DNA of 64,000 bases from Rhyzopertha dominica (Eukaryota > Arthropoda > Insecta > Coleoptera > Bostrichidae), in contig QCXZ01000137.1 in assembly GCA_025024175.1 (NCBI GenBank), forward strand, positions 65,906,680 to 65,970,679, read 5' to 3'. The notes under the pieces are model-generated. The model did no database searches. It was given only the letters and a program-made list of their open reading frames with translations, and was not told where the DNA came from. Below are positions 43,549-55,700 of this stretch, piece by piece. A program made the position numbers and the translations under genes. Position 1 is the stretch's first letter. Each line of letters starts with the position of its first letter.

Positions 43549-44085
43549 TTTATTCTTGATAACACCAACAAACTAACAACCAAAGATTAGTATGCTATAT
43601 AAATACGTATAATAAAAAAATCTTGCTATTATTCATAACAAAAGTCAAACATGGTTTGCACACGTAAATTATATTACGTGCTTGATAAAAAGTTTTTGAA
43701 ATGAATGTCTACTACGTTTCCGTTAAACAAAAGGTCAAATGTGATTTGCGCATTCAGCATACGTAAATTGCACACGTGTTTGATAAAAAGTATTTTTTTA
43801 ACGAATGCTGATTGCTGACTATATGAATTTACATAAACATGTTTTGACGTTGTTTGAGGTCATGCTTTATACACATGTGTATGATAAATGCGGAAATGTG
43901 TTATTAAAATGCTTTGACGTTGTTTGAGATCATGCACTATACGCATGTGTGATAAATGCGGAAATGTAATAAAAAAAAAAAAAAAAAAAAAAAAACAGTT
44001 GAGCATATATTTAAAGCTCGCTGCATGTATGTTTATTCATTGTAAAGTGTGTTCAGCTGCTTCGTAGGAAACCTAATTTTAAAAA
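43549..44085. promoter_or_regulatory. Divergent intergenic region with nested repeats and poly(A)
   Basis: It contains two loose copies of a GTCAAA..TTGC..CACGTAAATT unit (43641-43692, 43731-43790) and two close copies of a 70-bp unit starting G(T/C)TTTGACGTTGTTTGAG (43841-43910, 43911-43972). All four share a CACGTG- or CATGTG-like word just before TGATAAA. A run of 25 A residues follows (43971-43995), then ATATATTTAAA (44005-44015) as a possible TATA element for the gene at 44086. Confidence 0.65.
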
Positions 44086-44531
44086 ATGGGTGATGGTGTG
44101 TAATTTAATTATTTTTTACTAAATAACAATTTTTATATTATTTCTATTTTACAGAATTTGCACGTTGTCCTATTAATTCATCGCATTTTGTATTAAAATC
44201 AAGAATGCTGCGGCATTTAACAAGATGCAGCTATCAGCTAGCTAGGCAGCGAGGACAGCAACAGCCTCGAACAGAACTGCCCCCTTATGTGGGGGTTCCA
44301 CCACCACCACGACCGCCGCCACCACAACAAGATGACCAACCACCGCCACAGCCGCTCCAGACTGAAGCCCGGGAGCAGCCAAACGAGGAGGAATGTTGGG
44401 ATAATAGCAATTATCCAACATATGCTCCAATGCCGCGGTATGTGCCTCCGCCGTGGTTTAGCAAAAAACAAAAACAGGAGTGGCGAAGACTGCAGGGTGT
44501 ACATTATAAGCAGGATCAGTATCAGTCTTGA
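44086..44531 (+). CDS. Proline-rich unknown protein, two exons
   Basis: A ten-base first exon (44086-44095: ATG and a split codon) joins exon 2 (44155-44531) after a 59-bp intron (44096-44154, GTGTGT...TTTTACAG), giving 128 residues. Without splicing the frame would start at 44205 with 108. The middle is a proline run (VGVPPPPRPPPPQQ), followed by Gln- and Glu-rich sequence, and RYVPPPWFSKKQKQEW near the end. No folded domain is recognised. Polyproline suggests binding to SH3/WW/EVH1-type host modules, inference only. The very short first exon makes the splice call less certain than the others here. Confidence 0.55.
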
Positions 44532-44710
44532 TTATAAAAATAAAATTATCCAACATCCGATAAAAAAATAAATGTATTTATTACAAAATGGGTTTTTCTG
44601 TGTTTTATAATTTTATGTAATCATGAGCACAATTATCTCTGCTGAAGTAAATGTAAACTATAGAACGGTATATATTGATACCAAACATATAAGAAACAGT
44701 ACTATCAAAC

Positions 44711-45263
44711 ATGTTGCGGTATTACAAAATTGTGTCAGAAGCTTACGCACCGATCCGCGCATACGAAAAGTCTGCTGGTTTAGATTTACGTTCGTTATAC
44801 ACCTGTACGATTCCGGCAAAAGGAAAATTTTTGATAAATACTGGGTTGATTATACAACTGCCTGAAAATACATACGGTCGAATTGCACCACGTTCTGGAT
44901 TAGCATCAGAACATTTTATTGACGTGGGAGGTAAATTTTGTACATATTTTTCTTTTACATATACATATATTTATATAGTTGTTTGCAATTATTTCAGCTG
45001 GAGTAATAGACGAAAACTATACTGGTGAAATAAAAGTGTTATTGTTCAATTTTTCTGAACAACCATATACGGTATTAAAGGGGGATAAAATTGCTCAACT
45101 AATCTGTGAAAAGCTAGTATACCCAGAAGTTGTGGAAACAAAAGAGGTAAAATTGTGAACATATTAATACTGTAACATTACTAAAAAAATAATATTGTTT
45201 GTATAGACCATAACAAACACAGAACGTTCGTCTAGAGGTTTTGGTTCTTCAGGAAGAAACTAA
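44711..45263 (+). CDS. dUTPase (deoxyuridine triphosphatase), three exons
   Basis: Exons 44711-44930, 44998-45146 and 45207-45263, with introns of 67 and 60 bp that have GT...AG ends. The product is 141 residues, normal for a trimeric dUTPase. All five motifs are present: SAGLDLRS (I), PRSGLAS (II), [11 protein letters not shown] (III, catalytic Asp), GDKIAQLI (IV) and RGFGSSG (V). The first intron falls just before motif III and the second before motif V. The enzyme removes dUTP and yields dUMP, limiting uracil in newly made element DNA. Its stop codon is 16 bp before the polymerase ATG, so both may be read from one locus. Confidence 0.93.
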
Positions 45264-45279
45264 CACTACCACCAACATC

Positions 45280-48200
45280 ATGACATCGCAAGAAAAATAT
45301 CTAGATTATTATGTAAAAAAGGTGCTAGATAAATTTGAAAGGGTATGTAGATTGGTTAAAACTAAAGAAGATTTTGATAAGTGGATTAGATTATTGAGTA
45401 AATTCATTAAAACAACACAAAGCGCAATTAGAATTAAGTCCAGTTGTGTGAAAAATTTTTTGAGATTAGAGTCCCAATTGGCGGTTTTAAATTACTACAA
45501 GGAAAACTTAAAATTACAAAAACAACAAATGAAACGTTCAAAGAACAGGTTTGTTGTTTGGCAAGATTTAGAGTCTGCATTTAAATCCAGGATAAAAACA
45601 GGAGCGATTGTTAATCTTAGCATAAAGGATCCCAAAACATTTTTTCTTAAGGCTTACAAAAGTTTTGTTAAAAAAATTAAGGATGCATTAAGGACTTCTT
45701 TATTGAAAGTCAATGTAATATTTAGTGCAAATTTTGTTCAACCGAAAACTTTAGAAACTGATATAAAACATTTTAGTACGCGAAACAGCGTAATTGATAA
45801 AACCACAGACTTAAAAACCTGGTATAAGGAGAATGTTCAGGATAAAATTTTAAAAGAATTGGAGGAGTTTCAAGAAAGGGATTCGGGTTGGGCTCTCTAT
45901 CAAATATTAAATTTAAAAGTTAATATAAACAAATTTGCACCCATAAATATAGACATATCTACATATGTTAAATTACCTTTCTTTTTAAGCAAGAAACGTG
46001 CTGTTCTAAACATTGAAAATGATGATGAGTATTGCTTTCTTTGGGCAATAGTGGCTCATCTATATCCAGCACCGTGTGATAAAAATCCGCGCAGAATTTC
46101 TTCATATCCGCACTTTTCTAACGTGCTAAATTATAGTAACATCAAGTTTCCTATAAAACTGAAGGACATTCCTAAGTTTGAATTAGCAAACAGTTTATCA
46201 ATAAATGTTTTCACATATGAAGCTAGAGAGATATTGCCTCTAAGTTTAAGTAAAACCAATTATTCTACCACTATCAACTTACTACTTATAAAGAACGTAA
46301 ACTATTTTAATCATAGCGGTGATGAGGATATAGATGTAGACAATTTTAAGGTGATACCACCTACAAACAGATTGTACCATTTTGCATTAATTAAAAACTT
46401 GTCCGCCTTGGTTAGTCGTCAGTTGCCTTGTAAAAGAACTAAGAAACATTTTTGTAATAGGTGTTTAAATCGTTTCGTAACTAAAGAGAATTTAGAAAAA
46501 CATTATTTACAATGTCATAATTTAAATACAACAAAAATTGTTTTACCTAACGAAGAAAACAATATTCTTAAATTTAAAGACTATCAAAATAAAGAAAAAT
46601 TGCCATTTGCTATTTATGCAGACATGGAGTGTATTCTTACGAAAGTTGAGATCAAGGATAATGCATCTGCAAGTAACACTAAAAAATGTCAACATCATGT
46701 TCCCTTCAGTATAGCTTATAACCTTGTATGTTCTTATGATGCAAATTTATCTAAATTTAAATTATATACAGGAGCAGACTGTCAGCTTTGGTTTGTTAGA
46801 GAATTACAACGATTAGGGCACGAATTATCAAATGTATTCAATAAAATTGTACCAATGATTCCGCTGACAAAAGATCAATTACGTGAATTTAATTTAGCAA
46901 AAGTCTGTCATATCTGTTCAAAACCGTTTCTTCCTAATGATAAAAAGGTTAAAGATCATTGCCATTTATCAGGAAATTATCGCGGGCCAGCGCATAATAC
47001 TTGTAATCTCAAATATAAAGATAAACACACAATTCCGGTTATATTTCACAATTTATCAAATTATGACGCACATTTTATAATTAAGACTTTAAGTACTGAA
47101 ATTGAGGGAAAAATATCTTTACTGCCGGTTAATAAAGAGAAGTATATATCGTTTACAAAGTACATAGCAAACACAAACGTAAGTTTCAGATTTCTAGATT
47201 CCTTTCGCTTCATGTCCAGTAGTTTAGATAAGCTTGCTTCCTATTTAGATAAAAATCAAAAAAAAATTATCAAACAACACTGCAACACGGAGCAGGAATT
47301 TGAGCTACTTACACGTAAGGGGATTTTTCCTTATGATTATTTAGATTGTTGGGAAAAATTATTGGATACAACTTTACCACCACCGGAAGCATTTTATAAT
47401 AAAATGACTGAAACCTCAATTACCGAAAAAGAATACAACCATGCTGTTAGTGTTTGGAATACTTTTGCTATAGCCAATTTACAAGAATATGCTGAATTGT
47501 ATTTAAAAACCGATGTTCTGCTTTTGTCAGACGTTTTCGAAAATTTCAGAAATACCTGTCTTGCTACATATCAATTAGACAGTCTCCACTATTACACCTC
47601 GCCCGGTTTAGCGTTCGGTGCATGTTTAAAACTTACAGGTATAGAACTAGAATTATTGACAGATGTAGATATGATTATGTTTATAGAACGTGGTATTAGG
47701 GGTGGTATTTCACAGTGTTCAAATAGATATGGTAAAGCAAATAATAAATATATGGGAAAAATGTATGATTGTAATCAACCAACATCATATCTTATGTATT
47801 ACGATGTAAATAATCTCTATGGGACAGCTATGAGTTTACCTTTACCGTATGGAGGGTTTGAATGGGTTGAGGATGTTTACAATTTACCCGATTTAATGAC
47901 TATTGGAGAAAATGATGAATTTGGATATATATTTGAGGTTGATTTACATTATCCTCCGGCTTTAAATGATGAACACAAAGACCTACCTTTATGCCCAGAG
48001 CATCTAATTCCTCCGAGTTCAACAAGTAAAATACCTAAATTATTGACCACGCTTTTTGATAAAAAAAATTATATTATACATTACAAGAACTTGCAACAGG
48101 CCATTGTTTTAGGTTTAAAATTAATGAAAATTCATAAGGTGTTGAAATTTAAACAGACTTGTTGGTTGAAGCCCTACATTGAATTGAATACAAATTTAAG

Positions 48201-49029
48201 GAAACAAAGTAAAAACGATTTTGAAAAAAATTTTTATAAACTAATGAATAACAGCGTATTTGGAAAAACCATGGAAAACGTAAGAAAGTATAAAGAAGTT
48301 AAATTAGTAAATAGATGGATGGGTCGTTATGGTGCTAGTTATTACATATCACAACCTAACTTTCACAGTTGTAGCATTATTAAAGAAAATTTGGTAATTA
48401 TAGAATTAAAACGTTTAAAGGTAAACTTTACAAAACCAATTTATACAGGGTTTGCAATTCTTGATCTATCGAAAATATTTCTGTATGATTTTCATTATCA
48501 TTACATTAAAAAAACTTTTAAAAGTCAAGCTAAATTGTTGTATACAGACACCGACTCTTTAATATACCACTTTTTTGTTGATAATGTTTATGAGCATATT
48601 AAACAGGATATTGATAAATTTGATACCTCTGATTACCCTCCTAATAATGTTTATAACATCCCGTTGAAAAATAAAAAAAAATTGGGTTTAATGAAAGATG
48701 AAAATAATGGAAAAATTATGACTGAATTTATTGGCTTGAGATCTAAAATGTATACCTTTAAAACATATGAAAACAACAACAAGGAAACTGTTAAAAAGAA
48801 AGCAAAGGGTATAAAGGAAGCTGCATTAAAAACTATAACATTTGCCGATTATTATGATTGTTTGTTTAATAATAATACACACAACACGACGCAAAAATTG
48901 TTTCGTTCCCAGAAACATGAAGTATATACAATAAATCAAACTAAAATAGCCTTAAGTCCGCATGATGATAAAAGGTTAATAAGTTATCTATATACGGATA
49001 CATTGCCTTGGGGATATCACAAAAACTAA
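45280..49029 (+). CDS. Protein-primed DNA polymerase B (Polinton pPolB)
   Basis: I start at the ATG at 45280 (1249 residues); upstream codons overlap the dUTPase end and have only a TTG. After an N-terminal region with [20 protein letters not shown] (about 245-264), there is a C2H2-like finger (CNRCL...HYLQCH, about 392-413). Exonuclease motifs follow: YADMECIL (Exo I), LSNYDAHF (Exo II) and YLKTDVLLL (Exo III). An endonuclease VII-like CHIC...[17 protein letters not shown] block precedes Exo II. The polymerase motifs are [12 protein letters not shown] (A), [14 protein letters not shown] (B) and YTDTDSLIY (C). All catalytic acids are kept. It copies the linear element from a terminal protein primer. 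Confidence 0.96.
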   Translation: MTSQEKYLDYYVKKVLDKFERVCRLVKTKEDFDKWIRLLSKFIKTTQSAIRIKSSCVKNFLRLESQLAVLNYYKENLKLQKQQMKRSKNRFVVWQDLESAFKSRIKTGAIVNLSIKDPKTFFLKAYKSFVKKIKDALRTSLLKVNVIFSANFVQPKTLETDIKHFSTRNSVIDKTTDLKTWYKENVQDKILKELEEFQERDSGWALYQILNLKVNINKFAPINIDISTYVKLPFFLSKKRAVLNIENDDEYCFLWAIVAHLYPAPCDKNPRRISSYPHFSNVLNYSNIKFPIKLKDIPKFELANSLSINVFTYEAREILPLSLSKTNYSTTINLLLIKNVNYFNHSGDEDIDVDNFKVIPPTNRLYHFALIKNLSALVSRQLPCKRTKKHFCNRCLNRFVTKENLEKHYLQCHNLNTTKIVLPNEENNILKFKDYQNKEKLPFAIYADMECILTKVEIKDNASASNTKKCQHHVPFSIAYNLVCSYDANLSKFKLYTGADCQLWFVRELQRLGHELSNVFNKIVPMIPLTKDQLREFNLAKVCHICSKPFLPNDKKVKDHCHLSGNYRGPAHNTCNLKYKDKHTIPVIFHNLSNYDAHFIIKTLSTEIEGKISLLPVNKEKYISFTKYIANTNVSFRFLDSFRFMSSSLDKLASYLDKNQKKIIKQHCNTEQEFELLTRKGIFPYDYLDCWEKLLDTTLPPPEAFYNKMTETSITEKEYNHAVSVWNTFAIANLQEYAELYLKTDVLLLSDVFENFRNTCLATYQLDSLHYYTSPGLAFGACLKLTGIELELLTDVDMIMFIERGIRGGISQCSNRYGKANNKYMGKMYDCNQPTSYLMYYDVNNLYGTAMSLPLPYGGFEWVEDVYNLPDLMTIGENDEFGYIFEVDLHYPPALNDEHKDLPLCPEHLIPPSSTSKIPKLLTTLFDKKNYIIHYKNLQQAIVLGLKLMKIHKVLKFKQTCWLKPYIELNTNLRKQSKNDFEKNFYKLMNNSVFGKTMENVRKYKEVKLVNRWMGRYGASYYISQPNFHSCSIIKENLVIIELKRLKVNFTKPIYTGFAILDLSKIFLYDFHYHYIKKTFKSQAKLLYTDTDSLIYHFFVDNVYEHIKQDIDKFDTSDYPPNNVYNIPLKNKKKLGLMKDENNGKIMTEFIGLRSKMYTFKTYENNNKETVKKKAKGIKEAALKTITFADYYDCLFNNNTHNTTQKLFRSQKHEVYTINQTKIALSPHDDKRLISYLYTDTLPWGYHKN

Positions 49030-49315
49030 AAAATTATCAAAATCTTCTGTAATTCTAATCAATGTACATATTTTTGTTTACTGTATGTGTATATATTGTA
49101 TTGCGTAAATAAAGCAATAAATAATATTATTCTGTGTTTTTTTAATTAATAGGTGACATAGATGTACTTGTGCAGGTAAACACCTGTTTAAAGATGACGA
49201 ACACATTAAAAAGAGGTTAATTAATTACAGATACAGGTGAATTTACACCTCATATCTTCAGCGATGTCATTAGTAGTGTGTGCCACACCTGTTTTTTTTT
49301 AATTGTCTTCTGTTA
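49030..49315. other. Polinton right subterminal region
   Basis: Holds polymerase polyadenylation-type signals (AATAAA near 49108-49125). Degenerate CAGGTG/ACACCT words like those in the inverted repeat continue towards the gene, suggesting eroded extra repeat units. Confidence 0.55.
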
Positions 49316-49758
49316 TCTTGAAAGATGACAACCATTTTTTAACACATTCAAAGAGGTTATTTAATTACAGGTGTGCTTCTAGCACAGGTAAAAAACAGGT
49401 GTGTGTTTGTTGTCTGTTCTTAGACCGCCTTCTGGTAGGATGACGTCATTGTTAACACTTCTTCAGCACGTTTTTGACACATTCAAAGAGGTTATTTAAT
49501 TACAGGTGTGCTTCTAGCACAGGTAAAAAACAGGTGTGTTTACACCTGATATCTGCAGTGACGTCATCATTAGTGTGTGTTTGTTGTCTGTTCTTAGACA
49601 GCCTTCTGGTAGGATGACGTCATTGTTAACACTTCTTCAGCACTTCTTAGGCGGGTTCTTTGCGACCTTCAGCCTACCCCCCTACTGTGTGGTAAGAACC
49701 GGATGGCGCGGTCCATCAGGTTGTTGGATTGTCATCATACCCTAGTGGTATAACTACT
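49316..49758 (-). repeat. Right terminal inverted repeat with internal tandem
   Basis: Inverted partner of 31512-31988. CTTCTTCAGCAC recurs with a spacing of 174 bp (ending 49469 and 49643). TGACGTCA occurs at 49441, 49559 and 49615; the inner unit lacks about 35 bp that would have held a fourth copy. The left and right repeats differ by scattered substitutions. Confidence 0.92.
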
Positions 49759-52700
49759 CACCTCACATGTAAAAAGAGCATATCGCATGTACTGCTTCAA
49801 TTAACCCATTTGTTTAGAGAGAGCAGGTGCCATAAATTCCCACCGCTGAAACTTCCCGCTGATATAAAGTGCAAAGGGCACACGCGGCAAAACCAGATGT
49901 AAACTTAATTAGTGAACAGCGGCTAATATACGCCGCGCCGGAATAAAAGTGTCGCTGTAAATCTGACAACTTACTTTTGCTATACTGCTGCCCCTCTAGC
50001 GAGCTGGCGGGTCTGCAGTTTGTCACTTGACACGATCTGCGTCTGCACATGCTCGTTCCGCATAGTACCGTACGCTTCCTGGAAATATCGCAGCAGTACC
50101 ATCAGATTCGAAGCAAATGTAGAATTGTTGTGAAAGTCGATAAAACGTAAAAGCTTCTGATAAGCAGGATCAGTCAGAATGAGACAACCCTAAATCAACG
50201 CTAACAAATCTGTATCGGCGATAGCAGCCCAAGGGCTCTATCTTGGGACCAACGTTGTATTTGATGTACACTTCTGATATCGTCTCCAAATTTTTAGTTT
50301 CCGTTTTCCTTCCAACAAATGGAACTCATTCTCCTCATTATTCAATATGGAGCTAAATATTTTAACGAAACTTGTCCAGTTATTATGTGGGTTGGTCATG
50401 AAGAAACCATCACCAAAGTCGCCAAATCTCACATGCTGAGGCTCCTTTTTGTGGTGATTCATAAAGAGCAAATCATAACACCACGGAATATATGGGTCAA
50501 ACTTTACCAGCACTTCTACAGTATAAAGCTGAAATGCTCTTTGATGTTCACAGTTTACTTAAAAATCGATATGGGTCGCGTTTAGCTCACGACAGGTGTA
50601 ACACAATTACTTCAAAAATCATGGGANTTTAGTTTAAAATGTGTTCCAGGTTGCTGTCCCGTAACACTAAGAGATAGAGGAGAATAAGTTAAATGGTTAC
50701 GCATTTGTGCCCGCTTGTATATTGTACTTTTCAATACATTTTGAAAAAACTGAAAAAAAAAGGTTTTTTTCACTCGTAACTTCTTAAATAGACATTAGAT
50801 TGAAACTCTAAGAAAAGAAAGTTCCGAGCGAGTGAAGAAGCCTTTTTTATGAAACAAAAATCTTACTTTGTACGGCAGGTTTATAAAATGCCGGAAGCAG
50901 AGGTACAAATTTAATGTTGACAACGAAAGAAAGTTTTGCGAGAATTGCCTTATAAGGTTGTAAAATAAACAACCCTTATTTGGTCAGGCAGCTTCGCTTT
51001 AAATACAACAAACGGGTGTATGTAAAATACTTAAAAAGATCCACTTTAAAGCTACATAATTCATTTGTGTCAAACACTATAACACTATAACGCAGATTAT
51101 GAAATGAGATTGTACCTTTGTAGCAGCTTGCAACGGAAGTGCCTGTTGGACGACAATTCTTGGTCTTTAATTTTGTGATCTAACGAGTCTGAGTCTACAG
51201 ATCTTGAAGTGTTCAATACCACATCGTCAAATAACACCAACAAAACTAGCCTGTATGGAACCAAACCCGATTTTGTTTTAATGTCTGGCGGAATTTTACA
51301 AAAACTGGGGAAAACCATTCTAAATATCCTCCCCAGCAACACTATCAGATTCTTTGAAGGACTTTCCGTTGACCAGACCTGGATATGCAGATTAAAATAG
51401 TAGCAAGCAGCGATCTATGGGACTCATTATACGAACAGCCGATTACCGCTCACAATGGTTTTGAAGTATTACCTGAAGCTGTCGTAAATAACAGACTGGT
51501 TCGGCACGTTCCACTGTTTTGCAGCGGAGTGGACCGTATCCAGAAATTGTGTTTAGGCTTTTTTAGAATTTTTCTTCCGTACACATAAATCAATGAGCAT
51601 TATTTGGTATTATTACTTGAACTACAAATATTTCTCATCTAATAGCTTTTAATGTATGACTAAGTCGTATAAGTAAAAAACATTTTATTGTCCAAATTGC
51701 CAACAAACAGCGTCATAGTAACGCACAACGCTAGTTACCATTCCGAGCAACTGGATTAAATTCCAAATACAACAACTAATAAGGCAACCATTCAAGAGTT
51801 TTTAAGAAAAGGAGATTTATATTTCGAAGAAGACTACACAAAAAACAAGTGCTGGAAGTGCTTGGCACAAAAAGATTTTCTACTTACGAATTTGTATGTT
51901 TTTATATTAAATTTGTATAAATTCGTTAGGCATGCAAAGGCTTTTATTTTATACATCGGAAAATTTAAACCCAATAAAGCATCACATAAAAATAGATCGC
52001 CAGTCGCGCCAGTTAGCATCAGGTCTGCATTAAATAAAATTTGTTATAAAAGCTTCTATGTTTTATTGATTGCTAAATTATCACAACAACAAATTTCAAA
52101 AATTTATAGTGGAAAAGTTAAAATTTTAGCCAACAAGATTTTTTGAACACGGCCCATTTAGGAACTTTAAAGCTTGCCACTAATCCAAATAGTTTAGGAC
52201 GGCCGACCATAAGGTTGTAAAAACTGCAAAACCCTCTGCATATCGTTGCTTGATACTTTACGTCTACTGACAATTTTACACAAGCAATTTTTGAAATCCA
52301 GTGTTTAGACGTAAATGGGTAGGCAATACTGGGTCAGTACACTGCCCTGATCTTTGGAACTTGCCGTAATGGATTTTCTTGGGAACGTATACAAGACCTC
52401 ACTGAATGACGATTTACGAGTGAGAGCAGTTTCTAATATCTTCGCTTCAATACTTTTACGTACATGGAGTGCGCATTTCTATGAACTCCCAAAAACGCCC
52501 GTCACTATGTTGTATCGTTGCAAATGATGGATTGCTTGAACACCTATTTTTTTTAACATGTAATTATTAATTAATGTTTAATGTTTAAGTTATCCACGTT
52601 ACTCAGATTCAAAATGATGTGTATTTCATGCCATTATGCATTTTTTACAATTTCTAGTCGGGATTTAACTATTTTCTTGTGTTTCATTAAACAATAAACT

Positions 52701-55700
52701 CCTATCTGGCTACTTTTTCAGTGTCCGAAATACATGCATTTAAAGCACTGCAAACGTCAATTTTTTTTATAAAAAATAACGCCAGAATGACGCNCAGTAG
52801 GTAAGTCACATAAAGTTACTTTCAAAATCATAGTCAAAAACCTAACAATATACAAGGNAATATTCAACCAAAAGATTAGGTCTATAGTAGATAATGCGAG
52901 AGACCATCACATCAGTGAAAATATTTTCTGCAGACATACAACTGAAGTCCTGTAAACATCTGAAAAAACACCTAAGTGGAATATGGTAGTTTATTTGTAA
53001 TAGGTACTTCATAATAAGTAGTTTTGAATGCTGACCATGCAGAATGCTCAATTGTACTAAAGGGCGATACGGTATCAATTATTTGCAACCGCCGCTTAAT
53101 TTGGTCGCGATATATTTATCAGCGCACGTTTACCTCATTCATCCGATATAAATCACTCCTAACGCAGGAAGAACACCATAATGAACTATTAGCAGCAACA
53201 AAGGGGCCGCATTCGACAGCAGACAACATACGATAAAACATTTTTATTTATCATTAATTACACGGTGTGTAAAACTCAGTATTCATTAGTGTATCGTAAA
53301 AAATCGCCGGGACGAATCGTACAATTACGTTTTTGCACTACTTAAACGATAAATTTATTTTCAGATGCTTAAACGGCACCACATGATAAATGGTACACCT
53401 AGGTGAATCTATACGATTTAGAGATAAGATTAAATTACAGAACACGGCATAATTCAATGGAACCATATTATTAGTGCTATGAAACGAGGCAACCAGAACA
53501 GATGCTTATGGTAACCGGCTAGATATGTCTTACTACTCATTTATGTCGATATTGATGCAACCTGCAATAAAAGGTGTACTACAACCAATCTTTCCGTGCT
53601 CCAGTAGATGTCCAACTATTAACTGAATACAAACCTTATATACAAAAACATTTTGCTATTGTAGTGTTAGTATCACAATGTATATAGTGTGGGGATTCTG
53701 AGAATGGAAACTGAAAAAGGAAATGAAGGTGGTTGCAAGATGGATGTTGTAATGTGCCACAGTTGTTTTATAGTTGTATTGAAGAATAAATATTAAATTA
53801 AAGGTCAACGCTATTTAGACGCAACAAACAACTGACCCTAAGAGGAACAAATTTGAAACCACGCTGAAAGAATCCGCTTCGACCACTTTTTTATAAAATG
53901 TAGAAGTAGTCAAGACAACAGTATTGAATGTTTCCAACAACTCGAAAAAACTAACCAAGGGAGAAGATAGTTTGTTATACATGTTGCTGGAAAAATAGTA
54001 TTTGTTGAACAGAATATATATCTTCGTCTTCTTCAAGGAGCCACGTTTACAATGACAGTATGAATGAAGAACTTACAAAAGCATTTGGAGGAATAGTATA
54101 TGATAATCCTAGGTATCGCTTTCTATCATTCGAAACTAAAAGTAAAGAACCAACAAATGCTGTCTGCCCTAAAACACAAATAATTGAAAGGCATAATGTT
54201 GACGCTTTATTATTTAGCCGACTTGCTTAAACTGGCAAAATATAATAAGAATCAAAAAACAGTCGTTAACGCGGACTATTAAACTTAAAAAATGATAAAT
54301 CCATATATGCAATTACGTATAAACGCTGAAAGGATGTTGTGATTTGTACGATTCCTAAAAACAAGGATGTTACAAAACTGTTCAAGTTGCATTTTTATAA
54401 GATGGAAATTCAGCGAAGATACTTTCGACAGAAAAGTTCAATTCTGAGAAATTATAGCAGAAGAGGTTATAATAATTCCAAATCTACAATATTATACCAA
54501 CACCATGAAGCCCCACCACATTAAGTCGTTGATGTGCAAAATCGGTTCACAAAACACAACAACAACAGCATAGGATTTCACATGAAACGTTCTAAACTAC
54601 ACAACATGAAAACTACACAATTTCAAATGATTTAGCATAAGATGGGTGTAGCCCAGTTAAAATTTTTGAATGGTTGTCTATCCCGCTAAGGGGGTAAGTG
54701 CTATCCATTAAAAATTTATCTTTATCTGTCTATAACAATGTGCGTGATGCAGAAAACCAAACTAGCCTCATCGCAGGGTATCGTTTTCTAGCCTCTCTCT
54801 CCTTAGAATGAACTTTGCACTTGATTTATTTAAAAATTACTCTAACTTTTGGGGTTTTGTATGCAGCGATGGGTAATATAGGCATCATTTGTACCGTAAT
54901 AAGCTGATAAACTAACACTTAAAAAATTGTGAACAGCCCTATTAACACAATATATGGCGTGTTTTTCATTAAGAATGAGTAAAATTGCGCATACGTTGTA
55001 ATGACACAAATTGAAGAAAACAAAAGTCGCCATCCAACTATGAAACAATATTTATTATACGGAGTATTTTTACAGAAATTAACTTTATTTGCAAAATAAC
55101 CCAACTGACAAAAAAAATTTTCGACACTCACTAAGCTATTTTTAAAGAGTTTAAAAAGACCTACAATTTGACATATAACTTAAGGTTGTNCCCAAANAAA
55201 TTAATGAAAATACAAGCCTGGGAAGTTTTAGGTGGCGGACTCTGTATAAGGTGTTATTATAAAAAAACGTATTAAATGGGGTGACAACTTTTGCCTACTC
55301 AACAAATATCTGAAGCCTTCAAAAAGTAAAAAAGTAGGATGTCAGATGTCGTCACATTAGAATGAATTATTGTACAACGATATGAGACAGTTGTGTGTAG
55401 CCCAAATGGAACAAAAGCGTTTCTTCCGGACCATGTAGCTAATGAAACAGGAACTTTTAACACGACTGATGAAAAAAAAATTTCATTGGCTGAGTAGAAA
55501 TCGAGTGAAAAACTAGAGCAAATCCAAATGCAAACATTCTAAATATAGCATGCAAAAACGGGTATAACAAGATTCACTCATAAAAAGTAGCCTGTAGCAC
55601 AGCAGGTGCCATGATATAAAGCCAATTTACATTATTCGTCAATAAATTACTTATTTATTTATATCGCACATAGGCCGGGAACGTCAAGCAGGGTCCTGGG

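Larger units (their letters stand above)
31512..49758. mobile_element. Complete Polinton/Maverick (adintovirus-like) element
   Basis: The 18.2-kb element is bounded by inverted repeats starting AGTAGTTATACCACTAGGG on the left and ending with its complement on the right. It encodes the Polinton hallmark set: protein-primed DNA polymerase B, retrovirus-type integrase with chromodomain, A32-like packaging ATPase, adenain-like protease, and double- and single-jelly-roll capsid proteins. Adintovirus-type PLA2 and pX-like proteins, dUTPase and a nucleotide kinase are also present. None of these frames has an internal stop once four short introns are removed. Polintons normally make 6-bp target duplications; the six bases outside the ends here (ATTGGT and CACCTC) do not match. 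Whether it is mobile or makes particles cannot be told from sequence. Confidence 0.97.

Noticed and set aside
44238..44571. Three further frames over the proline-rich gene
   Set aside because: The repetitive CCNCCN sequence keeps several frames open on both strands; only the frame extended by the upstream exon has a plausible start and neighbours.
44623..44865. 80-codon frame starting upstream of dUTPase
   Set aside because: It overlaps dUTPase motif I in a different frame and has no recognisable content.
31512..49758. CRISPR-like interpretation of the tandem terminal repeats
   Set aside because: Units are 175 bp, adjacent and without unique spacers; the genome is eukaryotic.
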